Both the position numbers and the translations under genes were made by a program. Under the pieces are notes generated by a model. The model saw only the letters and a program-made list of their open reading frames with translations, did not search any database and had not been told where the DNA came from. A stretch of 64,000 bases of DNA from assembly GCF_900129555.1 (NCBI RefSeq), contig NZ_FQWC01000001.1, positions 62,001-126,000 on the forward strand. The letters run 5' to 3'. The DNA is from Flavobacterium defluvii (lineage in GTDB: Bacteria; Bacteroidota; Bacteroidia; Flavobacteriales; Flavobacteriaceae). Of this stretch, positions 15,869 to 25,474 are shown one piece after another (within the stretch, counting starts at the first letter, position 1; each line of letters starts with the position of its first letter).

Positions 15869-17788
15869 CTAAGCATTAAAACTATCAATCTCTTCCTGAA
15901 CAATTTCCCAGTCTATAAGTAATTGTTCTAAATCCTGTTTCTTTTTATTGTAAGCTGTAAAAAACGATGCATCTTCGATGTGTTTATCGTAATTCGTTTC
16001 GAGCATTTTATCGTCGTGCTGAATGTCTTTTTCTAATTGCTGAATCTGACTTTCGATTTTACTTAAACGGTTCTGCAGCGTTTTTCCTTTTTTCTGATCT
16101 TCATAAGATAATTTGCTCGCTTCTTTCTCTTTAGGAGCTGCTGCTTTTACAACATCTTTTTTCTCAACTTCTCGCATGTTTTCGAGATTACGCTGTTCTA
16201 AGAAAAAATTGATATCTCCCAGATATTCTCTGATTTTTTGATCTTTAAATTCATAAACGATATTTGACATTCCCTGTAGAAAGTCCCTGTCGTGGGAAAC
16301 AAGCAGTAAAGTTCCGCCAAATTTTTGAAGAGCAGCTTTCAGAACGTTTTTAGATTTAATGTCTAAGTGGTTCGTAGGCTCATCCATTACTAAAACATTA
16401 ATTGGCTGCAGTAATAATTTACAAAGAGCCAAACGGTTACGTTCTCCTCCTGAAAGCACTTTTACTTTTTTCTCTACATCATCTCCACGGAACAAAAATG
16501 CGCCAAGCATGTCTCGTACTTTCATACGGTTAGTGTCAGAAGCAGCATCTTCCATGGTTTGCAAAAGTGTAATTTCTCCATCAAGATGTTCTGCCTGATT
16601 CTGAGCAAAATAACCTAGCTGTACATTATGTCCTAATTTAATAGTTCCTCCATATTCAAATTCATTTACAATGGCTTTCATAAAAGTAGATTTTCCTTGT
16701 CCGTTTTGACCAACAAAAGCAATTTTACTACCACGTTCAACCAATAAACTAATGTCTTTTAAAATGGATTTATCACCGTAAGCCTTTGAAACGTGCTCCG
16801 CTTCTATTACAACTTTCCCGGGTTCTTTAGAAACCGGAAACGAAATATTCATTACTGAATTATCATCTTCGTCAACTTCGATTCTTTCAACTTTATCCAG
16901 TTTTTTAATCAATGATTGCGCCATTGAAGCTTTTGAAGCTTTTGCACGGAATTTCTCGATTAGTTTTTCTGTTTCTTCAATCTTTTTCTGTTGATTTTTT
17001 TGAGTTGCCAATTGTTTCTCACGAATTTCATGACGAAGTTCTAAATATTGAGAATATGGTTTATTAAAATCATACGCTTTTCCTAAAGAAATCTCGATTG
17101 TACGATTTGTAACGTTATCCAAAAACATTTTATCGTGCGATACAATCACTACAACTCCGGGATAATTACGAAGGAAATTTTCTAACCAAATGATACTTTC
17201 GATATCCAAGTGGTTCGTAGGCTCATCCAGAAGAAGTACGTCGTTTGACTGAAGCAGGAGTTTTGCTAATTCGATACGCATTCTCCAACCACCTGAAAAT
17301 GTTTCGGTTTGGTTATTAAAAACTTCTCTTTTAAAACCAAGTCCTAAAAGAATTTTTTCGGTATCACCAACATAGTTATATCCGCCAAGAAGTTCGAAAC
17401 GATGTGTGTAATCAGATAAATCTTCAATAATCTGTCCGTATTCTTCACTTTCATAATCGGTTCTTGTAACCAATTGATGATTGATTTCTTCTAACTTTTT
17501 CTCTACAACTTTAATTTCAGTAAAAGCTTCATACGCTTCTTCCAAAACAGTTCTTCCGCGTTCAAAATCAATATCCTGACGTAAAAACCCCATTTTGATA
17601 TCTTTCTCCTGAGAAATAACTCCTGAATCTGGTTTAAAATCTCCTGCTAACATTTTTAGCATTGTAGATTTACCTGCTCCGTTTTTACCAACAAGACCTA
17701 CGCGATCACCTGCCCCTAAACGAAAAGTAACTTCTTCAAATAAATATGTTCCTCCAAAAGAAACCGAAAGATTGTGTATATTAAGCAT
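15869..17788 (-). CDS. ABC-F family ATPase with C-terminal coiled coil
   Basis: A 639-residue protein with two ABC cassettes and no membrane domain. Walker A is G-K-N-G-A-G-K-S-T (about 35-43) and G-Q-N-G-Q-G-K-S-T (about 362-370). The signatures are F-S-G-G-W-R-M-R and L-S-G-G-E-R-N-R, and Walker B is V-L-L-L-D-E-P-T-N-H-L-D and V-L-V-M-D-E-P-T-N-H-L-D. A linker helix region (K-K-I-E-E-T-E-K-L-I-E-K-F) joins the cassettes, and the last about 90 residues form a charged coiled coil as in Uup. ABC-F proteins act at the ribosome, in translation factor or resistance roles; which subgroup this belongs to cannot be settled by eye. It is transcribed alone. Confidence 0.93.
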   Translation of the reverse strand: MLNIHNLSVSFGGTYLFEEVTFRLGAGDRVGLVGKNGAGKSTMLKMLAGDFKPDSGVISQEKDIKMGFLRQDIDFERGRTVLEEAYEAFTEIKVVEKKLEEINHQLVTRTDYESEEYGQIIEDLSDYTHRFELLGGYNYVGDTEKILLGLGFKREVFNNQTETFSGGWRMRIELAKLLLQSNDVLLLDEPTNHLDIESIIWLENFLRNYPGVVVIVSHDKMFLDNVTNRTIEISLGKAYDFNKPYSQYLELRHEIREKQLATQKNQQKKIEETEKLIEKFRAKASKASMAQSLIKKLDKVERIEVDEDDNSVMNISFPVSKEPGKVVIEAEHVSKAYGDKSILKDISLLVERGSKIAFVGQNGQGKSTFMKAIVNEFEYGGTIKLGHNVQLGYFAQNQAEHLDGEITLLQTMEDAASDTNRMKVRDMLGAFLFRGDDVEKKVKVLSGGERNRLALCKLLLQPINVLVMDEPTNHLDIKSKNVLKAALQKFGGTLLLVSHDRDFLQGMSNIVYEFKDQKIREYLGDINFFLEQRNLENMREVEKKDVVKAAAPKEKEASKLSYEDQKKGKTLQNRLSKIESQIQQLEKDIQHDDKMLETNYDKHIEDASFFTAYNKKKQDLEQLLIDWEIVQEEIDSFNA

Positions 17789-17830
17789 AATTTATAACTA
17801 TTGTTATCAGCAGTAAAGGTTGAAAAATCG

Positions 17831-17838
17831 TACCTTTG
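17831..17838 (+). promoter_or_regulatory. -7 box (TACCTTTG) of the DUF983 gene
   Basis: Exact TAnnTTTG element 16 bases before ATG 17855. It argues for that start rather than the upstream in-frame codon at 17801, which would lie before the promoter. Confidence 0.7.
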
Positions 17839-17854
17839 TTTAAATTTTTTGCAA

Positions 17855-18238
17855 ATGTTAAAAAAAGGATCCAAACTAAATAGTATTTTAACAGGAAGTT
17901 GTCCAAAATGCCAAAAAGAGAGCATGTATTCAGACAAAAATCCGCTTCATTTGACTAATGTTCTAAAAATGAATGATCATTGTAGTCACTGCGGATTAAA
18001 ATATCTAATTGAACCATCTTTTTTTTATGGGGCAATGTATGTTAGTTATGCTTTAAATGTAGCCGTCGGAATTGCAGCATTTATTATTTCGTTTGTCTTT
18101 TTTGGAGCGAGCGTAAAAGATTCTTTTATAGCAATTGTTATTACATTAATTGTATTATTTCCTTTTGTTTTAAGACTCTCGAGAAATTTATATATCAACA
18201 TGTTTATTTCATACGATCCTAAGGCCGGTCAGGAGTAA
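17855..18238 (+). CDS. DUF983 zinc-ribbon membrane protein
   Basis: A 127-residue protein with an N-terminal zinc ribbon (S-C-P-K-C-Q about residues 16-21 and H-C-S-H-C-G about 41-46) and two membrane spans (about 59-80 and 86-106). This is the DUF983 arrangement (PF06170), a family of unknown function. The ATG at 17855 follows a good -7 box by 16 bases; the longer frame from 17801 would start upstream of that promoter. Its last 20 bases overlap the 3' end of the opposing oxidoreductase gene. Confidence 0.87.
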   Translation: MLKKGSKLNSILTGSCPKCQKESMYSDKNPLHLTNVLKMNDHCSHCGLKYLIEPSFFYGAMYVSYALNVAVGIAAFIISFVFFGASVKDSFIAIVITLIVLFPFVLRLSRNLYINMFISYDPKAGQE

Positions 18239-19292
18239 GAGATTTTAAATATCTTTTATGGAAACGTTTTATATCCGCTTCGCGGTCTATAGGTGTTCCA
18301 TATTCAATATTATCATATAACATTTTTGCCAAAGCTGGTCCCAGCATTACACCACGCGTTCCTAATCCGTTAAGGAGATGAATAGATTTGTAGGCCTCAT
18401 GAGTACCAATTAAAGGCCGTCTGTCAGCCACTGTTGGCCTTACTCCTGCAAAATGTTTTACAATTTCAAAATCGCAGGTAATAATCTCTCTAATTCTGTC
18501 TAATAGTTCCTGCTTACCTTCCTCGGTAGGAAGATCTGTTTTATCATGCCAGTTGTAAGTTGCACCTACTTTATACAAATTACCTCCAATAGGCAAAATA
18601 AAGACACTTGTATTAACAATAACATCTAATTTTAAATCTGGTGCATTTATTAAAAACAATTCACCTTTTGTTCCGTCCAAAGGCAGATAATTAAAATAAG
18701 GATTTTTATGCAGTCCAAATCCTTCTGCAAAAATGATATGACGGGCTTTAATGTTTTTATACTGAACTCCTGAATCAATAAAATCCAAAAAAGAGCTATG
18801 AAAAGATTCTTCTAAAAGTAAATTATTCTCCTTTAAATATTCTCTGTAGCTTTCCAACAATTGTCCGGTTTTAACATAGCCTGTATGCAAAACCTCTCCA
18901 TAATCATACGGTGAATCAATACTCTGGTATTTTTTAGTAATCAGTTTTGTAGATAAAAAAGGAGCTAAGTTAATTTTATCAGAAGCTGCAAACCAGTTAT
19001 TTTGTTCTTCGATTGAAAAAAACTTTCGAAGAATAGGCATTTTAAAATTGAATTTTTCCTGTAGTTTATCTTCCACTGTATTATAGAACTCATTCATTAA
19101 AACCAAATGTTCTTTGGCGTTCCATACTTCACTGAAACGTTTCAAAATAACCGGATTGTAAAGTCCTCCCGCAATTCTCGAAGAATTTTGCGATTTGTCG
19201 TCAATAACTAAAATTGATTTATTGTTTTTAAGGGCAACTTCAGCAAAAGAAATTCCGGCCAGTCCAGATCCGATGATTAAATAATCAAGCAT
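18219..19292 (-). CDS. FAD-dependent oxidoreductase (DAO family)
   Basis: A 357-residue soluble flavoprotein. The N terminus has the Rossmann dinucleotide motif G-S-G-L-A-G at residues 8-13 with a D-D at the end of strand two, and the C terminus has G-V-R-P-T-V-A-D-R-R-P-L-I-G and L-L-N-G-L-G-T-R-G, both typical of the D-amino-acid oxidase / MnmC C-terminal fold. It probably oxidises a secondary amine or amino acid, substrate unknown. It lies downstream of the gldN-gldO pair in the same direction but has its own -7 box in the loop of the gldO terminator. Its 3' end overlaps the DUF983 gene by 20 bases. Confidence 0.87.
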   Translation of the reverse strand: MLDYLIIGSGLAGISFAEVALKNNKSILVIDDKSQNSSRIAGGLYNPVILKRFSEVWNAKEHLVLMNEFYNTVEDKLQEKFNFKMPILRKFFSIEEQNNWFAASDKINLAPFLSTKLITKKYQSIDSPYDYGEVLHTGYVKTGQLLESYREYLKENNLLLEESFHSSFLDFIDSGVQYKNIKARHIIFAEGFGLHKNPYFNYLPLDGTKGELFLINAPDLKLDVIVNTSVFILPIGGNLYKVGATYNWHDKTDLPTEEGKQELLDRIREIITCDFEIVKHFAGVRPTVADRRPLIGTHEAYKSIHLLNGLGTRGVMLGPALAKMLYDNIEYGTPIDREADIKRFHKRYLKSLTPDRP

Positions 19293-19311
19293 TGTGTTTG
19301 TAGATAAATGA

Positions 19312-19347
19312 AAAAAAACTCTTCTACAAAGGTAGTAAGAGTTTTTC
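19312..19347 (-). terminator. Terminator after the gldO-like gene with a -7 box in its loop
   Basis: Minus-strand hairpin with arms AAACTCTTACTAC and GTAGAAGAGTTT followed by eight T. Its centre reads TACCTTTG on the minus strand (19334-19327), an exact -7 box placed 34 bases before the start of the oxidoreductase gene. The same hairpin, without the -7 box, follows gldN at 20610-20643. Confidence 0.75.
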
Positions 19348-19366
19348 TTATAATTTGATTAGATCT

Positions 19367-20359
19367 TTAGTAGTTCCACATGTCTTCTTCAAAATTGCGG
19401 ATTTTCTCTTTAACCCTTTCTGATTCTAACAGCTGATTTTGTGCATTATCTTTCATATAATCTTTAATTTCGCGATCGCCATACATATTTTCTTCTTTGT
19501 AAATTATGGCGTTAAAACGTCTCGAATTTAATATTTGATCGAATGAAATTGGCATTGCAGAATTGCTGTCGTTAAATGCCTTTCCCTGATGCAGTACTTC
19601 TCTGGCATTTGGAAAGAAAACCCAGAACAATTCTATATAATCCTTTTCGTCGCTGTTCATTGTGTAAACATCGGGTGTAACAGGACAAATTCCGAGTAAA
19701 CGGTATTTAAGTTCACTCTGGCGTTTATCAAAATACCAATATCCTTTTATTTTGTACTGAGAAACATCTGCAGCTGTTAGATCTTGTTTCAAAATATATT
19801 CTGCAGGAACAGTTCTAGTAGGCCCTATTGTTTGATCAACATACGTAACAACTTTCTTTTTTCCGGTACCCGTAACAACTTTTTTCTTCACTACACGTGT
19901 TTTATAGTCATCCGGATATTGATTAATAAGCTCTCTCCCGGCGTCAGTAGTATCAATTCGGGAAAGCGCACCCTGAATATCTTTTAGAGATTTTTTGGTA
20001 TTGAAATAACTATCAGAATACACTTCTGTAATTTTTCCTGTTCTAATACCTTTTGTCAGTACATCATAAAGAGAACGCCTGTCTGATCCAATATTAGCAG
20101 TGTCCACAGGAAAGTATAACGGAAAATTAATTTTTTCATTTAAGTCAATAATTTCCCAAACTGTTTTTCCCATCAAAACATCTCTATCATCTACATAACC
20201 ATAAGCTAAAGGCTTATCATTATCAGAAATTAATTGGGCTGGAGTTTTTAATCCAATCTGATCAGCCGTTTTTGCATTAAGCAGATTAGATTGCGCATTA
20301 GAACTAATAAAGCAGGCTGTAAATACAATAACCGTTAAAAAAACTTTCACTTTCATCAT
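19367..20359 (-). CDS. gldO: GldN paralogue (GldO-like), type IX secretion component
   Basis: A 330-residue protein with a signal peptide (residues 1-22, ending S-S-N-A-Q). By eye it matches the adjacent GldN along its whole length at close to 90 percent identity, including Y-G-Y-V-D-D-R-D, the F-P-V-D-T-A-N-I-G-S-D-R-R segment and the C-terminal F-E-E-D-M-W-N-Y. In Flavobacterium johnsoniae a gldO gene lies directly downstream of gldN and can partly replace it; the order here is the same. GldN forms, with GldK, a periplasmic ring complex tied to the outer membrane. The gene is separated from gldN by a terminator and 305 bp, so it may be expressed separately. Confidence 0.93.
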   Translation of the reverse strand: MMKVKVFLTVIVFTACFISSNAQSNLLNAKTADQIGLKTPAQLISDNDKPLAYGYVDDRDVLMGKTVWEIIDLNEKINFPLYFPVDTANIGSDRRSLYDVLTKGIRTGKITEVYSDSYFNTKKSLKDIQGALSRIDTTDAGRELINQYPDDYKTRVVKKKVVTGTGKKKVVTYVDQTIGPTRTVPAEYILKQDLTAADVSQYKIKGYWYFDKRQSELKYRLLGICPVTPDVYTMNSDEKDYIELFWVFFPNAREVLHQGKAFNDSNSAMPISFDQILNSRRFNAIIYKEENMYGDREIKDYMKDNAQNQLLESERVKEKIRNFEEDMWNY

Positions 20360-20609
20360 AATATTTTTTATAATAAAACCAAACGCAGTTTGTTATTATT
20401 TATTGTAATTTTCTTACAATTTAATATGTCTATAAGAACGAAAATAATTTGTTCATGAATTGAATCCTACAATAAAACTTACAACAAACTACAAAACAGA
20501 AAGTTACAAAAAAAAGTAATTACTTTAAAAAAAATATTAATTCTCTTAATGAAATGAAATATTAAAAATAAAATTAAATCTCTTTTAAAATATCAATTCT
20601 CTAAAAACA
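20360..20609. other. Intergenic region gldN-gldO
   Basis: AT-rich, no gene. A weak -7-like word (TGCGTTTG, minus strand, 20387-20380) lies 20 bases before gldO; nothing else was recognised. Confidence 0.4.
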
Positions 20610-20643
20610 AAAAACTCTTACTACAATGTAGTAAGAGTTTTTA
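20610..20643 (-). terminator. Terminator after gldN
   Basis: Near-perfect hairpin with arms AAACTCTTACTACA and TGTAGTAAGAGTTT plus T-run, 22 bases past the gldN stop. It matches the hairpin after gldO, so the duplicated unit included gene plus terminator. Confidence 0.88.
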
Positions 20644-20664
20644 TATATTCCTCAAGTCAAAGAC

Positions 20665-21654
20665 TTAGTAGTTCCACATATCTTGTTCAAAGTTGCGAAT
20701 CTTCTCTTTTACTCTTTCAGATTCTAACAATTGATTTTGAGCGTTGTCTTTCATGTAATCTTTAATCTCACGATCTTGATACAAGTTTTCTTCTTTATAA
20801 ACAATCGCATTAAAACGTCTTGAATTTAAAATCTGATCGAAAGAGATTGGCAGTGCTGAATTGGTATCATTGAAAGCTTTTGCTTCATGAAGTACCGTTC
20901 TTGCATTTGGGAAGAAAACCCAAAACAATTCGATATAATCCTTTTCGTCGCTGTTCATCGTATAAACGTCTGGAGTTACAGGACAAATTCCAAGTAAACG
21001 ATATTTTAATTCACTTTGACGTTTATCAAAATACCAGTATCCTTTAATTTTATACTGACTAACATCAGCAGCTGTAAGATCTTGTTTCAAGATATATTCA
21101 GCAGGAACAGTTCTTGTTGGTCCAACCGTTTCATCTACATAAGTAACAACTTTCTTTTTACCAGTACCTGTAACAACTTTTTTCTTCACAACACGTGATT
21201 TGTAGTCATCAGGATATTGGTTAATAAGTTCTCTACCAGCGTCTGTTGTATCAATACGAGACAATGCACCTTCGATGTCTTTCATAGATTTTTTAGTATT
21301 GAAATAACTATCAGAATACACTTCAGTTATTTTACCTTTTTTAACGGCTTTCGTCAAAACATCATAAAGTGAACGTCTATCAGAACCAATATTAGCAGTA
21401 TCTACAGGAAAGTAAAGCGGAAAATTGATTTTCTCATTTAAGTCAATAATCTCCCAAGTAGTTTTTCCCATTAAGATATCCCTGTCATCTACATAACCAT
21501 AAGCTAAAGGCTTGTCATTATCAGAGATAAGCTGCGCAGGAGTTTTAAGCCCAATTTGAGCCGGTGTTTTTGCATTTAGCAAATTCGATTGCGCATTAGA
21601 AGCAAAACCTCCAGCGATAGAGACAATAGCTATTAAAAAATTTCTTACTTTCAT
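20665..21654 (-). CDS. gldN: Gliding motility / type IX secretion protein GldN
   Basis: A 329-residue protein with a signal peptide (residues 1-21, ending A-S-N-A-Q) and the GldN family body (A-Y-G-Y-V-D-D-R-D; E-L-F-W-V-F-F-P-N-A-R). GldN is a periplasmic partner of the lipoprotein GldK; the two form large rings beneath the outer membrane that link the GldLM motor to the secretion pore. It is the last gene of the gldKLMN operon (42 bp after gldM) and ends in a strong terminator. Length is normal for the family. Confidence 0.96.
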   Translation of the reverse strand: MKVRNFLIAIVSIAGGFASNAQSNLLNAKTPAQIGLKTPAQLISDNDKPLAYGYVDDRDILMGKTTWEIIDLNEKINFPLYFPVDTANIGSDRRSLYDVLTKAVKKGKITEVYSDSYFNTKKSMKDIEGALSRIDTTDAGRELINQYPDDYKSRVVKKKVVTGTGKKKVVTYVDETVGPTRTVPAEYILKQDLTAADVSQYKIKGYWYFDKRQSELKYRLLGICPVTPDVYTMNSDEKDYIELFWVFFPNARTVLHEAKAFNDTNSALPISFDQILNSRRFNAIVYKEENLYQDREIKDYMKDNAQNQLLESERVKEKIRNFEQDMWNY

Positions 21655-21696
21655 CGTGGTATCATTATAAGATATGAATGTAGTTTACACTACTAA

Positions 21697-23238
21697 TTAT
21701 TGTATTTCGTAAATTACCGGAGCAGTTCTTGGTAATAAATAACTACCAGCTCCAACAAGTTTAGTTTTAATTTCAGAAATAGTAACTTGGTCTCCTTTAC
21801 CAGCTCTTGAAAGAACTTGTTTACATTGTGCATTTAATCTGTTTCCTGTAACAACAACTGTAGGCTGTCCAGCAATTTTCATATTAAATCCAACAACATC
21901 TAAACCAACTTCAAAATCAAAATCAAGTAATTTAGCACCAATAGTAGCAATTTCTAAGTTAGATCTAGGACCTTTAACAACTCCCATCTCACCTCTAATT
22001 GTTCCTGTTGGTCCAGGAATACCTTTAATTCTGAATGTTTTCTTATCTGTAACTTTATCACCGTTTGGTAATGTTCCTGTAACAGAAATTGTAGCTTCTG
22101 TACCAGAACCAGGGCTCATGTTATATTTTCCAGGTTTTCCAGCTGAAGATAATCCAGGAGCACTAGCTTGTACTTTGTTATCAGCAACACCAGCGAACGA
22201 TACAGAGATTGGGTTAACAACTCCTCTATATACTACGTTCATTTTATCAGCAGAAATTGTAGCTGAATTTGGTCTTGGAACTACAACGTATTTTCCAGCA
22301 AATTTAAGCGGAATGTTTTTTCCGTCCTCTAGGAATGTAAATTGTCCGTTGATGTTTTGTTCTCCAACTCCACCAGCAGTTAAAGAGATAACCGCTTGTC
22401 CGTTTACGATTTGTCCAGGACCTTGGAAAGAAGTTGGTTTTGTGTTTTCGTCATAACGACCTAAAACTACTTTACCTGTAACTTTTTCTCCTTGGAAATA
22501 AGCATTTTTGTCTAAAACTACAATCGCTTGGTAGTTGCTGTAAGAAGCTGCCTGAACCGCCGCTTTTCCTAAAGCACTGTTATAAACATCAGTTTCTGCT
22601 TTTTGAACGTCATTCTGCCAAGCTGAAAGTTTAGCAGCAGATGCAATTGCTGGGAAACCTTTAAAGTGGTAAGCTAAGTATTTTTCTTTTATACCTTCTT
22701 TGTTTTTAACGTCAGAAACATCAAATTTCTTCTCAACTTCTGCAATAATGTTAGCATATTTTTTATCAGTTCCTAAAGCTGCTTTAAAATCAGCTTTATA
22801 TTTCTGAATTCTAGCAATGATTTCATTACCTTTTTTAGTGTAACCGTCTCCTGTAAACCAGTCATCGATGTTATCACCTCTGTCCATAGCTTCGTAAGGC
22901 AATTTACCAGTCTCTTTATCAACTTCAAACCCTTTAATAGATTGAGCTTTTAAAGTTCCTAAATATGCATAAAAATCTTTCGAAATAGCTTCAACTTTAT
23001 GAGCAGTTGCAGCTGCTACAGCAAACTCTCCTTTTGCCTCAGATGCTTTTTGATCCAAAGCTGTTAATAGAGAGGTATTATTTGTAATTGATGTCGTATT
23101 TGAAGCTTCAAATTTTTCGTTAAATAAACCAAAACCTGAAATAACTTCTTTTGATACGTTCATTGCCAACATTGCGATGAAAACCAGATACATCAGGTTA
23201 ATCATCTTCTGTCTAGGGGTTAATTTTCCTCCTGCCAT
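21697..23238 (-). CDS. gldM: Gliding motility / type IX secretion motor protein GldM
   Basis: A 513-residue protein that opens M-A-G-G-K-L-T-P-R-Q-K-M-I-N-L-M-Y-L-V, the conserved cytoplasmic start of GldM, followed by a single membrane helix (about residues 13-34) and a long periplasmic region of helical and beta domains. With GldL it forms the proton-driven motor that powers both gliding and type IX secretion; the periplasmic arm contacts the GldKN ring. It lies 53 bp downstream of gldL in the same operon. Confidence 0.97.
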   Translation of the reverse strand: MAGGKLTPRQKMINLMYLVFIAMLAMNVSKEVISGFGLFNEKFEASNTTSITNNTSLLTALDQKASEAKGEFAVAAATAHKVEAISKDFYAYLGTLKAQSIKGFEVDKETGKLPYEAMDRGDNIDDWFTGDGYTKKGNEIIARIQKYKADFKAALGTDKKYANIIAEVEKKFDVSDVKNKEGIKEKYLAYHFKGFPAIASAAKLSAWQNDVQKAETDVYNSALGKAAVQAASYSNYQAIVVLDKNAYFQGEKVTGKVVLGRYDENTKPTSFQGPGQIVNGQAVISLTAGGVGEQNINGQFTFLEDGKNIPLKFAGKYVVVPRPNSATISADKMNVVYRGVVNPISVSFAGVADNKVQASAPGLSSAGKPGKYNMSPGSGTEATISVTGTLPNGDKVTDKKTFRIKGIPGPTGTIRGEMGVVKGPRSNLEIATIGAKLLDFDFEVGLDVVGFNMKIAGQPTVVVTGNRLNAQCKQVLSRAGKGDQVTISEIKTKLVGAGSYLLPRTAPVIYEIQ

Positions 23239-23291
23239 TTTTTTCTAATTAGTTCTTAATTAATAAATGTTATATTTTAGCTAAAAACTAA

Positions 23292-23936
23292 TTATCCTTT
23301 GTTACTCATTGCAGAAAGCATTCCACCGTAAACGCTGTTTAAAGAAGCGATGTTTGCTGTCATAGAAGCCATTTGCTCTTTTAATTTAGAAGCGTTTTCA
23401 GCGATTTCAGTATTTGCTTGTGCATTTCTTGAAGCGCTTTCTAATTGTACTTTATATAAACTGTTTAATGATTCCATTTGTGCAGCAGCAAGAGATAACT
23501 CTTCAGCATATTTCTTTTGTCCTGCGATTGAATCTACAGTTGGAGAAATTGCTTTTGCAGCTCCTTCGAAATTTTTGATGCTGTTTCCTAAACTTGACAT
23601 TAATTCACCGTCAATTTTAGCTTCTTTTAAAATTGCATCTAATTTTTGAGATAATAAACCTTGGGCATCTGTTGATTCAACTTTATCCTCTTTTTTTCTA
23701 GCCTGTCCGTTCGCTAATTCTGGGTAAACAAGAGTCCAATCTAATTCGTCTTCAACTGGTTCAAAAGCAGATAACGCGAAGATTAACGCCTCAGTTAATA
23801 AACCTACTGAAAGCATAACTGTTCCTGTTAATGGTCCAATTTCAAAGTGAGTAATTTTGAATAAAGCTCCAACGATTACTACTGCCGCTCCCATACCATA
23901 AGCGAAATTCATTGCTTTTTTACTTAATAATGCCAT
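23292..23936 (-). CDS. gldL: Gliding motility / type IX secretion motor protein GldL
   Basis: A 214-residue inner-membrane protein with two membrane helices (about residues 10-27 and 36-58) and a long cytoplasmic helical tail. The residues reported as key in the proton path are visible: Lys27 (A-L-F-K-I-T-H) in the first helix and Glu49 (L-L-T-E-A-L) in the second. GldL pentamers surround two GldM helices to make the motor. It lies between gldK (72 bp upstream) and gldM. Confidence 0.97.
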   Translation of the reverse strand: MALLSKKAMNFAYGMGAAVVIVGALFKITHFEIGPLTGTVMLSVGLLTEALIFALSAFEPVEDELDWTLVYPELANGQARKKEDKVESTDAQGLLSQKLDAILKEAKIDGELMSSLGNSIKNFEGAAKAISPTVDSIAGQKKYAEELSLAAAQMESLNSLYKVQLESASRNAQANTEIAENASKLKEQMASMTANIASLNSVYGGMLSAMSNKG

Positions 23937-24008
23937 AATAATTTTTTTTTAGGTTTTAATTTTAAAATAGATTCGATTTGGTTATTGTATTGATTTAATT
24001 ATAAATTA

Positions 24009-25406
24009 CTATTTCTTTTTTCCGCCTCCTGTTACTTGAGTTCCCATGTAATCTTGTACAGTTCTGAAACCTATATAACTTCTGGCTGAATCAGCATATT
24101 CGTGATCACGAGTACTTACTTGTAGGAAATAAGCAACGTCTTTCCAAGATCCTCCGCGAACAACTTTTCTTTGGTTGTTTCCATCAATTACGTTAGGGTT
24201 CATTGTAGAAACATACTCGTATGCATTTGGATTATAAGCTGAATCTGTCCACTCAGAAACGTTTCCTGCCATGTTATATAATCCGTAACCATTTTGTTCG
24301 TAAGATTTTGCTTCAACAGTATATAAAGCTTCATCAGCTGCATAATCTCCTCTGTTTGGCTTAAAGTTAGCCATGAAGCAGCCTCTGTCACTCTTAGTGT
24401 AAGGACCTCCCCAAGGATATGTAGCAGACTCCAGACCTCCTCTTGCAGCATACTCCCATTCTGCTTCTGTTGGAAGCCTGAAAGCATTAACTAAGTCACG
24501 TCCTTTTTTCTTAGATTTAATATAGCTGTTTTTATTCAAAGTTCTCCATGCACAAAATGCTTTAGCTTGTTTCCAGGTTACACCAACAACAGGGTAGTCT
24601 CCGTAAGCTTTATGCCAGAAATAATCGTTGTGCATTGGTTCATTATATGAATATGAGAAATCTTTAATCCAAACTGTTGTATCAGGATAAACATTAACCT
24701 GCTCAGTTTTAACGAAGTCTTTTCTTTTTCCAACTTTAGCTTTTGCAGCAGCCTGAATATCCATCCAAGAATAACGGAATTTCAATTTATTTACATCAAT
24801 TGTTCTTAAACCATTATACGATTCTTCAATTGGTAAATACATAGAATCCATTACTTCAGCATAATATTCATCCGGATAAGCCTTAGTATCTCTAATTAAC
24901 TTTACTTTTTTGTTTAATTTTCTACCAGCATAAGGATCATCTTTTGTTCCTACGCTATAGTAGTTATCATACATATATTTATCATACGCCGTCATTTTAT
25001 CAGGCTCAGAATCATTAAATGCATAATCAGCAATACTTCCACCTTTACTTCCTTTACCGCCAGTGCTTTTTTGTCCTGTTTCATCCGCTAAAATAGCAAG
25101 ACGAACTCTCATAGTAGAATCTTTTACCCATTCTACAAATTGACGATACTCACTGTTAGTAATCTCAGTTTCATCCATATAGAACGAACGAACTGTTACT
25201 GTTCTTGTTGGAGCATCTTCTACATTAGCTAAATCAGCATCACCTTTACCCATAATAAAAGATCCACCCGGAACTAATGTCATTCCATACGGTTTTTCGG
25301 GATGCCATTTCCCTCCTGTAACACCAACTAATTCACCTTTGTCACCTGACTTACCACAGCCGATTACTAGTGTTAACATTGCTGCAAATGCAATAAACTT
25401 CTTCAT
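24009..25406 (-). CDS. gldK: Gliding motility / type IX secretion lipoprotein GldK
   Basis: A 465-residue lipoprotein: signal peptide with lipobox ending V-I-G-C (Cys17), then a formylglycine-generating-enzyme-like (SUMF1) fold with M-T-L-V-P-G-G-S-F-I-M-G near residue 45, R-L-P-T-E-A-E-W-E-Y-A-A-R-G-G near 310 and V-V-R-G-G-S-W near 420. GldK lacks enzymatic function and makes the outer-membrane-associated ring with GldN. First gene of the operon, with a TTG-N20-TACGTTTA promoter about 38 bases upstream. Confidence 0.97.
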   Translation of the reverse strand: MKKFIAFAAMLTLVIGCGKSGDKGELVGVTGGKWHPEKPYGMTLVPGGSFIMGKGDADLANVEDAPTRTVTVRSFYMDETEITNSEYRQFVEWVKDSTMRVRLAILADETGQKSTGGKGSKGGSIADYAFNDSEPDKMTAYDKYMYDNYYSVGTKDDPYAGRKLNKKVKLIRDTKAYPDEYYAEVMDSMYLPIEESYNGLRTIDVNKLKFRYSWMDIQAAAKAKVGKRKDFVKTEQVNVYPDTTVWIKDFSYSYNEPMHNDYFWHKAYGDYPVVGVTWKQAKAFCAWRTLNKNSYIKSKKKGRDLVNAFRLPTEAEWEYAARGGLESATYPWGGPYTKSDRGCFMANFKPNRGDYAADEALYTVEAKSYEQNGYGLYNMAGNVSEWTDSAYNPNAYEYVSTMNPNVIDGNNQRKVVRGGSWKDVAYFLQVSTRDHEYADSARSYIGFRTVQDYMGTQVTGGGKKK

Positions 25407-25443
25407 ATAAATTTGGGATTATCTATTCATTATTAAAAGTCCG

Positions 25444-25474
25444 TAAACGTATTTATTATTTATCTAAAAAACAA
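25444..25474 (-). promoter_or_regulatory. Promoter of the gldKLMN operon
   Basis: Minus-strand TTG (25474-25472), 20 bp, TACGTTTA (25451-25444), one base off the TAnnTTTG consensus, 38 bases before the gldK start codon. Promoter identity is inferred from motif and spacing only. Confidence 0.6.
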
